DNA of 10,944 nt from positions 1-10,944 of the forward strand of contig JAOXYC010221017.1 in NCBI GenBank assembly GCA_028565715.1. The letters are read 5' to 3'. The position numbers and the translations under genes were made by a program. The notes below the pieces were generated by a model. The model was not told the DNA's origin, did no database searches, and was given only the letters and a program-made list of their open reading frames with translations. Of this stretch, positions 7,501-10,944 are shown one piece after another. Position 1 is the first letter of the stretch. Each line of letters begins with the position of its first letter. The DNA is from Phoronis pallida. Taxonomy: Eukaryota; Phoronida; Phoronidae.

Positions 7501-9844
7501 AGAGAGGGAGACACTAGTCAGGCAACTTGACCTTCTCAAGTGAGTATCGGTTTCACATCATTGTTCTGTGGTTTACACAAAACCTTTCCTTTCTTTTCAT
7601 TGTTTATAATTTTGACAGATGGTTATTTCTTCTTTCTAAAAACTCCTAAATCTATTTCTTTCCAATTAAGTGCATATTGTGTCAACTGTGAAAATAATAA
7701 TAATTTGCAATCTTTAAGGATCGCTTTTGTTTATTATTTTTTTATGCTCACAGAATGTTTGTAAGAAAAATAACACAGGGAATGGCCAAAAAAAAAATGT
7801 GTTTTAGTAAAGAATCCCTTAAAGTTAGTAATACAAAAGAAATCAGTAAAAGGTAAAATAAAGAACAAGCAAGCCTGCATGATGTTAAGTATGGATAATG
7901 AATAATTTTTATTTCAAGGGACATGAATAAGAAACTGAGAGATGATCAAGATGTAGCAGAATCTCGGAAGGTGAGTATTCTAAGGAAAACAATTTACATT
8001 AATGATGTTGCCATAGAGACTGGTTAGAATATTTCAACAAACACAACATGTTAAGACATGCTTTGCAGTAGGCACTAATGAATTTAGTAAATCATGAAGC
8101 ATTGTCACTGAAAACCAAACCTGTTGATTTTGTTTAGATATTCCAAATGAACAAAAACCATCTCGAGAAAGGAATTGACAACCCCTTGTAATGCCCTTCT
8201 TCCCATTTTGGTACCTGAAAGCAACACGGGAATCACTTGACATTTATCTTGACTAACAAAATACCAAATTGAAGAATAATTAGACTTTACAGATAATTGA
8301 ACTATTTGCAAGTAACCTATGTTGATGTGTTACAAAATGATTCTTGTTAACCATCTGCACATAAACAATATCTGAAATACACCTAGTATCCTATACACGC
8401 CTATGAATTCACTGTTTCCATACTTTTCTCTTCTAAGAGTCATAGAAAATTGGAATCTTTCAAACAGGTAATTGTGTTGCTCTTGTGATATGGCAAAATG
8501 TTTTCAAAGTTTCCCCATTCAAGAAAATTAAAAATCAAATATTGTGTTGTTACCTTGACAATAACTTGTTGATGAATTCTCCTTCCCTTTGTTGTAAATT
8601 AACAGTCCTACCCTAATGTAGTTCGTGAAAAGATTAGACGTGTACTCCTGTATTTAAACCAATCTGTGTGCCTAAGTGTTTCATTGTGTACAAATCAAAT
8701 GCTTTACAAACCAATTTTAATGTATGAGGAATTTTTAGCAGCTGTAAAATGTGCATTGAAAAATTCAAAATCTGATATCTAGGCCTACACATTTTTCAAG
8801 GGATTTTTAAACCTTTAAAATCATTTATTTAGAATTGTGATACACAGTTCAGCAATCTTATTCATGACGCGTGTTTGTTGATTTTAGTTACTCAGGTTAG
8901 CCAAAATGAAGTAAAACTAAAATCTAAATACTAGATATTTTTGGTAAGTTGAAAAGGGTTCAGCGATTTTTGTGAAATGCAAGCTTGTTTGACCATTGCG
9001 TAGTTTAGTTTTGTGTTTATCATGTTTAGAAAATGTTGGTGTGTGCTTTATTTTAACTTTTTACAAAGGTGGTCTGTTTTCAGGGGCAGATCCAGGATTT
9101 CATGTTGGGGGGGCACTTTGATTTAGGGGGGTCTGACCACCGAGTGTGTCGTTTCTACGAAAGTCCCCTGGATAACTTTAAAATGTTGCAATCTGCTGCG
9201 TTTTTTCCGATATTTACTAATCAGGGGTGCAAAATTTCCAGGGATGCAAATCTCCAGGGGGTGCACATTTTAGGCGTCATTTATTTTAGGGGGGCCCCTC
9301 TGAATCTGCCACTGGTTATGGGTAACTATTTGATGTGATGCATCAGAATGATTGTGGAGATTTGTCATTTAGTAATCATATTTCAGTGTGGCTGTTGAGC
9401 ATGTCAAATTCTTACTACGGTCTTCAACTTTGTTTCTAGTTATTTGTTTGGATTTTGACACAATTTAAGTTTTTTGTTTACAATTAGGTTTGGTATCATT
9501 TATATGAAAAGTTGGCGTCAATCTGAAATTTAATTAAAAAAAAATAAACAAACCAACTGCTTTCAAGTTCTTCTAACTAAACTTTACTGGTAGCATTCAA
9601 CATGTAATGATATAAATGCAAAGTTTGAGTAAATTTAACTGCGGAATACTTTATAGGGCCTTATAATGCTAATAATTTCATAACATCATTCATATATTTC
9701 AAATGATGTATGAATATTCTCTGTAATAATTTTATTCCTATTTCAGTCAAGGAGTGATTCATTGGACCAGTCAAGGCTTCCTCTCACTAAACAAGGCTCA
9801 GTGTTGTCTAATTACTTCAGTCCTACGTTCTCTCCAAACTCCAG
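1407..9844 (+). CDS. CRACR2A: CRACR2A/EFCAB4-like gene, internal part (nine exons, both ends missing)
   Basis: Join 1407-1542, 2048-2194, 4236-4326, 4897-4992, 5707-5778, 6765-6880, 7468-7539, 7919-7970, 9747-9844. Every junction is GT-AG and the joined 880 nt have no stop. Intron phases in order are 1 (entering), 2, 2, 0, 0, 0, 2, 2, 0, 2 (leaving). Partial-protein residues: 1-45 acidic/Ser linker, 46-94 helical conserved region, 95-260 coiled coil rich in E, K and Q, 261-292 Ser/Pro-rich linker. The block HDEEVRHLYEEMETQIKQEK and the later RQLDLLKDMNKKLRDD match my recollection of vertebrate CRACR2A (EFCAB4B) well, and its paralogue EFCAB4A and RASEF less closely. Family knowledge: CRACR2A is a cytosolic Ca2+ sensor that supports ORAI1/STIM1 channels; a long isoform (Rab46) carries a Rab domain and acts as a Ca2+-regulated dynein adaptor. 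EF-hands and GTPase are not in the window, so whether this gene has the Rab domain is unknown. An invertebrate copy may predate the CRACR2A/EFCAB4A split. Confidence 0.82.
1543..2047 (+). other. Intron (505 bp, phase 2)
   Basis: Starts gtaag and ends in a strong T-run acceptor (gttttttttcag). It is AT-rich with no other coding signal. It contains an 11-bp perfect inverted repeat at 1778-1788 and 1811-1821. Confidence 0.8.
1778..1821. repeat. 11-bp stem-loop inverted repeat in intron
   Basis: GTGGAAAAAGT at 1778-1788 is the exact reverse complement of ACTTTTTCCAC at 1811-1821, with a 22-nt AT-rich loop. It could fold in the nascent pre-mRNA. Its A/T simplicity makes chance plausible. Confidence 0.5.
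2048..2194 (+). CDS. CRACR2A: CRACR2A-like exon 2 of window: conserved helical region before the coiled coil
   Basis: Acceptor ttttcag ending at 2047, donor gtgaac at 2195. The first base completes Asp45, then residues 46-93 read QEAIKSLWERLKSQEPHL through TLESALK, and the final AG joins T of the next exon for Ser94. The pattern of a Trp-containing helix, then EPHL, then a helical stretch ending in ALK, is the CRACR2A/EFCAB4 segment that leads into the coiled coil; in vertebrate CRACR2A it has the same order (xxLWxxLxxEEPxLLxxFE ... LExALKR). This exon and the following one carry the best family signal. The long opposite-strand frame over 1952-2149 is a shadow of this exon. Confidence 0.88.
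2289..2413 (+). mobile_element. Solitary left arm of the TTAA foldback family (see 5202-5522)
   Basis: Starts TTAAAGATACT, exactly like the left end at 5202. It continues with the same landmarks in the same order: an AACTAGAAA-type segment, TGTGTACGAGTC, TTTGATGAACA, ACTTGCATCTGAGTAAA, then an A-rich stretch and a TGCTTT. No matching right arm is found downstream in this intron. It is therefore a truncated or decayed copy, or a solo arm. Homology to the 5202 copy was judged by eye. Confidence 0.6.
2528..2878. mobile_element. Inverted-repeat element, MITE-like, degenerate
   Basis: The terminal 30 bases (2528-2557, starting CACATTACGGCATTTGAT) match the reverse complement of 2849-2878 (ending GACGTAATGAG) at 24 of 30 positions by eye. 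A second inner inverted pair, CGAGGTCTC (2571-2579) with GAGACCTCG (2773-2781), lies inside. The interior is noticeably richer in G and C (for example GGCGCCCACGGCAGACAGG near 2803-2821) than the host intron. There is no open reading frame of note, and no clear target-site duplication, so the superfamily is unassigned. The element is diverged and its exact edges are uncertain. Confidence 0.5.
3174..3194 (+). repeat. G9 run flanked by TTAGGG-like units
   Basis: The sequence reads GATTA, nine G (3178-3186), then ATTAGGGTTA. Two TTAGGG-type units flank or overlap the G-run. This may be a tiny degenerate telomere-like or simple G-rich tract; it is too short to call an interstitial telomere. Confidence 0.4.
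4236..4326 (+). CDS. CRACR2A: CRACR2A-like exon 3 of window: start of the coiled coil (LYEEME block)
   Basis: Acceptor tgttgcag ending at 4235, donor gtatgg at 4327. The first base completes Ser94; residues 95-124 are RSSAHDEEVRHLYEEMETQ followed by IKQEKEQFRRE. The (H/Y)DEExxxLYEEMExQIKxEKEQF pattern is the most diagnostic piece of the window and matches vertebrate CRACR2A almost residue for residue in my recollection. It is amphipathic, highly charged and has no Pro, as expected of a coiled coil. It leaves in phase 0. Reading on into the intron stays open to 4479, but nothing there looks conserved. Confidence 0.92.
4327..4896 (+). other. Intron (570 bp, phase 0)
   Basis: Begins gtatgg, ends tcaatgaacag. 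AT-rich. A decoy acceptor (ttttcag ending at 4819) lies 77 bases upstream of the used one; it would bring a TAA within seven codons and is not used in the model. Nothing else is seen. Confidence 0.75.
4897..4992 (+). CDS. CRACR2A: CRACR2A-like exon 4 of window: coiled coil
   Basis: Residues 125-156, exactly 32 codons, phase 0 at both ends: EKVKERQIRAEMERELQEKE then SQLQEVIKQQRQ. Acceptor gaacag, donor gttctt. The exon is nearly all E, K, R, Q and L in heptad-like spacing with no helix breaker, so it forms uninterrupted coiled coil continuing the LYEEME helix. It corresponds in position to the KDTERF...EQELEQL stretch of vertebrate CRACR2A. Unusually, failure to splice out the next intron keeps the frame open for 34 hydrophobic residues (see 4993-5097). 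Confidence 0.85.
4993..5098 (+). other. Possible intron-retention 3' end: hydrophobic tail plus AATAAA
   Basis: Reading through the donor at 4993 continues the coiled-coil frame for 34 codons to TAA at 5095-5097. The first 24 residues, VLLIFVVLFYLFIFVKTLFM followed by YCIL, would be membrane-spanning by composition. A polyadenylation hexamer AATAAA (5093-5098) overlaps the stop, followed by a CA at 5107 and T-rich sequence. This is an inference: T-rich introns read in some frames as Phe/Leu/Val by chance, and no transcript evidence is available. Confidence 0.2.
5202..5522. mobile_element. TTAA-bounded foldback MITE
   Basis: The left end TTAAAGATACTGTC (5202-5215) is the exact reverse complement of the right end GACAGTATCTTTAA (5509-5522). 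Pairing continues inward: TTTTGTGTATGAGTCCTTTG (left, from 5264) pairs with the CAAAGGACTCGTACACAAAA stretch (from 5461), and ACTTGCATC with GATGCAGGT (about 5439). The left arm spans about 102 bases, the right about 84, with one extra segment near the left end. Near the centre is a 22-bp near-palindrome around CTGCAG (5364-5385). TTAA at both ends would fit a TTAA target-site duplication of the piggyBac type, but it is also part of the inverted repeat, so the superfamily is not proven. Non-autonomous: no coding capacity. A half copy lies at 2289. Confidence 0.75.
5707..5778 (+). CDS. CRACR2A: CRACR2A-like exon 5 of window: coiled coil
   Basis: Residues 157-180, 24 codons, phase 0 at both ends. 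It starts LEQQLSQLSTSDLEIKQENE and ends QLLQ. Acceptor aatttcag, donor gtcagt. Heptad-like Leu/Ile positions with Gln/Glu between them continue the coiled coil. It is in register with the QKRLEGQC...ETKAENTKLK region of vertebrate CRACR2A as I recall it. Confidence 0.8.
6363..6448. repeat. Tandem duplication of a 43-bp hairpin-forming unit
   Basis: Two head-to-tail copies (6363-6405 and 6406-6448) differ at one base only (G at 6377, A at 6420). Each copy contains CTCAAATGA and its exact reverse complement TCATTTGAG (6367-6375 with 6393-6401; 6410-6418 with 6436-6444), so each can form its own 9-bp stem around a 17-nt loop. A partial third start, GTTTGTAACTC, follows at 6471-6481. The near-identity points to a recent duplication. 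Confidence 0.9.
6487..6507. repeat. 8-bp perfect hairpin
   Basis: GCTCTTGC (6487-6494), loop TGCTT, GCAAGAGC (6500-6507). It lies just downstream of the 43-bp tandem repeat and just upstream of the tRNA-like relic and may belong to the same repeat. Function unknown. Confidence 0.6.
6560..6636 (-). mobile_element. tRNA-like relic, probably a degenerate SINE head or tRNA pseudogene
   Basis: On the minus strand the sequence has an A-box-like TGGTTGAGTGG (6611-6621) and, about 43 nt on, a degenerate B box GGTTGAAAACC (expected GGTTCGANNCC), which is tRNA spacing. Between them is a possible anticodon loop CTGAATC. It is bounded by a 9-bp perfect inverted repeat, CTGAGCCAG (6560-6568) and CTGGCTCAG (6628-6636). 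The cloverleaf stems pair poorly, so it is not a functional tRNA. No A-rich tail or target-site duplication was identified, so SINE origin is an inference. Confidence 0.4.
6765..6880 (+). CDS. CRACR2A: CRACR2A-like exon 6 of window: coiled coil
   Basis: Acceptor tttctag ending at 6764, donor gtaagg at 6881. Residues 181-218 run DKNELLKLLENSHDELQEQR, then SFVDNVRKKTKDERKDRV; the final TT joins A of the next exon to give Leu219. Strongly charged, no Pro, continuing the coiled coil. By length it fits, without gaps, the coiled-coil segment of vertebrate CRACR2A that precedes the EKxxLxxQLDxL motif, though residue identity is low here, as is usual for coiled coils. The opposite-strand frame at 6800-7012 is a shadow. 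Confidence 0.8.
6881..7467 (+). other. Intron (587 bp, phase 2)
   Basis: Begins gtaagg, ends gttttccag. Very AT-rich, no coding signal. The only structure noted is a small dyad: TGTTGATT (7413-7420) and AATCAACA (7433-7440) around the 10-bp palindrome TCATTAATGA. Confidence 0.8.
7468..7539 (+). CDS. CRACR2A: CRACR2A-like exon 7 of window: end of coiled coil (RQLDLLK motif)
   Basis: Acceptor tttccag, donor gtgagt at 7540. The first base completes Leu219; residues 220-242 are QAVQITSGIALERETLVRQL then DLL, and AA joins G of the next exon for Lys243. The LEREtLvrQLDLLK pattern matches the conserved LxREKxxLLxQLDxLR motif near the end of the coiled coil in CRACR2A, with a related form in RASEF. 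This supports the order and frame of the preceding exon. Confidence 0.85.
7540..7918 (+). other. Intron (379 bp, phase 2)
   Basis: Begins gtgagt, ends tttatttcaag. T-rich; a plus-strand open frame at 7540-7764 starts inside it and is a compositional artefact. Nothing else is seen. Confidence 0.8.
7919..7970 (+). CDS. CRACR2A: CRACR2A-like exon 8 of window: last helix of the coiled coil
   Basis: A 52-bp micro-exon. Acceptor atttcaag ending at 7918, donor gtgagt at 7971. The first G completes Lys243; residues 244-260 are DMNKKLRDDQDVAESRK. This matches the RERNKHLRDERD segment that closes the coiled coil of vertebrate CRACR2A. The chosen acceptor is the only one that joins in frame and gives the continuous LLKDMNKKLRDD motif. 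It leaves in phase 0. Confidence 0.85.
9081..9314. mobile_element. hAT-like MITE, 234 bp, G-rich, non-autonomous
   Basis: The left end CAGGGGCAGATCCAG (9081-9095) and the reverse complement of the right end, CAGTGGCAGATTCAG (9300-9314), form imperfect terminal inverted repeats of the CAGNGGC type known from hAT elements. Sub-terminal G-runs (G7 at 9107-9113, G6 at 9126-9131, G6 near 9291) set it apart from the host intron. Inside are three near-repeats of 16-17 bp starting CAGGGRTGCAAA or similar (9222-9271). The flanking octamers (tctgtttt and gttatggg) do not match, so any 8-bp target duplication has decayed. The open frame running through it encodes no transposase feature. Confidence 0.6.
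9222..9271 (+). repeat. Three tandem 16-17-bp units inside the MITE
   Basis: CAGGGGTGCAAAATTTC (9222-9238), CAGGGATGCAAATCTC (9239-9254) and CAGGGGGTGCACATTTT (9255-9271) lie head to tail with a shared CAGGGNTGCA core. They may be sub-terminal transposase-binding-type repeats or simple slippage duplication. Confidence 0.6.
9747..9844 (+). CDS. CRACR2A: CRACR2A-like exon 9 of window: Ser/Pro-rich linker
   Basis: Acceptor tatttcag, donor gtaagg at 9845. Residues 261-292 begin SRSDSLDQSRLPLTKQGSVL and end SNYFSPTFSPNS; the last AG opens the next codon, so coding continues beyond this exon. Low charge density, many Ser and Pro: an unstructured linker rather than coiled coil. In vertebrate CRACR2A the coiled coil is likewise followed by a Ser-rich linker (a KRSGSVIGKY-like stretch) before the Rab domain, and GSVLSNYF here resembles it. 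RSDS and the two SP sites are candidate phosphosites by motif only. Family assignment of this exon rests mainly on splice frame and position. Confidence 0.68.
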
Positions 9845-10944
9845 GTAAGGATTTTACTATAAAACTTGGGTTTTAACAAAAGTGAGGTTTTAAATTAAAA
9901 CTTGTTTGTTTAACTTGCAATGAATAATACACTTTTGAAATGGTTGATACCAATCAGTATGTGAAGCCAGTCCTTCAATTTGAAATCTTCTTGAACTGAA
10001 AAAAATAATTTTGTTTTGACTATATTTTTAGAGGAAGTGCTCCTCTTTAGAAATTAATTGAATTTACATCATGAATAAATTCTGAAAATGCTGCGTGAAT
10101 TTTTTTTACCATTTAAAATCAAACATTGTTATATGACCACTTTGGTCAATCAAGCAGGTTTGCCTGGATGTAATGATTCCATTTCCAGGCAATATATATT
10201 ATATCATACTGCATAGTCATTATAACATTGCTGGCAATCAAATTGAACTGAAAAAGTTGATCACCATATATGATGCCAATACCCCTTTCTAAATAATCCC
10301 TATTTTCCAAGGACTTGCTATAAGTGGTAAATCTGGCCAGGTAAACTAGATGTTGACACTAGGCATGCCTTGTCATTCTATTTCAACTGTTTTACCTTTT
10401 TTTGTATTTTCCTCACACTAACTGTTGTACTGTATTTCACACTTTGAATGTTTTTTAAGAATTTGAAAATACATCTTACAGAAGATGGAATTTAACATTT
10501 TTTGCACAAATAAGTTTTCATATTTTTTTTTCATTTTATCAAAAATATGTTTGCCTACAGAAATTTAAATGTTTTTTCACATTTCCTTTCCCATTGTTGT
10601 TTTGTATGCACCATTTTGTTTCCACAAAATTTAGGAATTTTGCCTTATTCCTGACAATACCAATTGCAATTGATTACAATAATTTTATTTTCCGTATTTG
10701 ATATTTAGCTTCTTGTTACAAGATAAAAATTATCTTTTTTGAATAAACTTATGAAAAAGCACATGTTCTTGTCAATAAATCCATGTAATTTATCACTATT
10801 TACAGAACTGTACACATGTTTTGAAAAGTGCTTATTGTCATTTGCTCTCCAACCGACAATAAAGTCCTTTGAAAACACTTGAATGTAATTTCTAAAATAG
10901 AGAATGATAGACATGGATTTTTGGCAAAAACATACAATGACTGA
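9845..10944 (+). other. Downstream intron, 5' part; no exon recognised
   Basis: Begins gtaagg. AT-rich throughout, with no Rab GTPase motif (GxxxxGKS, DTAGQE, NKxD) in any frame and no terminal exon. A possible acceptor, ttgcctacag, at 10560 gives an open but featureless frame. The next real exon is expected outside the window. Confidence 0.7.

Larger units (their letters stand above)
7971..9746 (+). other. Intron (1776 bp, phase 0) with hAT-like MITE
   Basis: Begins gtgagt, ends ttcctatttcag. The stretch 7971-9080 is AT-rich with no recognisable exon, RNA or repeat. A G-rich MITE-like element occupies 9081-9314. From 9315 to 9746 nothing further is seen. Confidence 0.75.

Noticed and set aside
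8034-8311. Two overlapping minus-strand frames in the 1776-bp intron
   Set aside because: They overlap each other in different frames and have no recognisable domain, splice context or composition shift.
9069-9338. 89-codon plus-strand frame
   Set aside because: It runs through the G-rich MITE at 9081-9314; the length reflects the element's composition and there is no transposase motif.
10561-10654. Possible further exon after the acceptor-like ttgcctacag at 10560
   Set aside because: The frame is open for about 30 codons but is composition-driven, ends in a stop without a donor, and shows neither linker nor Rab features.
1-10944. CRISPR array, operon, phage or other prokaryotic system
   Set aside because: No regularly spaced repeats, no long compact genes and no ribosome-binding sites; GT-AG introns and MITEs show a metazoan nuclear locus.

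Overview
This is an intron-rich, AT-rich animal nuclear sequence. It carries the middle portion of one plus-strand protein-coding gene and no complete gene. Nine exons (1407-9844) sit behind canonical AG acceptors and in front of canonical GT donors. Joined, they stay in one open frame of 292 full codons plus a split codon at each end. The product is the linker and coiled-coil part of a CRACR2A/EFCAB4-type protein. In vertebrates this family has N-terminal EF-hands, a long coiled coil and, in the long isoforms, a C-terminal Rab GTPase. It was recognised from a short acidic linker, a QEAIKSLWERL/EPHL segment and the conserved HDEEVRHLYEEMETQIKQEK block, followed by charged heptads and a Ser-rich linker. 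The EF-hand exons must lie upstream of base 1 and the C-terminal exons beyond base 10944. There is no promoter, start codon, stop codon or polyadenylation site that can be assigned to the full-length gene here.

Layout: 1-1406 is non-coding (upstream intron) with a perfect 33-bp palindrome at 623-655 and a CRE-like octamer at 732. Exons 1407-1542, 2048-2194, 4236-4326, 4897-4992, 5707-5778, 6765-6880, 7468-7539, 7919-7970 and 9747-9844 follow, separated by introns of about 0.4 to 2 kb. From 9845 to the end is intron with no convincing exon.

The introns carry most of the remaining structure. They hold a 321-bp TTAA-bounded foldback element (5202-5522), a solitary half copy of the same family (2289-2413) and a second inverted-repeat element of about 350 bp (2528-2878). 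They also hold a hAT-like MITE with CAGNGGCAGAT ends (9081-9314), a tandem duplication of a 43-bp hairpin-forming unit (6363-6448) and an antisense tRNA-like relic (6562-6636). One intron (4993-5097) extends the preceding coiled-coil exon in frame by a strongly hydrophobic 34-residue tail ending at an overlapping AATAAA, a speculative alternative 3' end.

The gene architecture and the mix of MITEs fit an invertebrate metazoan, perhaps a marine deuterostome or lophotrochozoan. The sequence alone does not identify the species. I see no bacterial, viral or mobile-operon system in this window.
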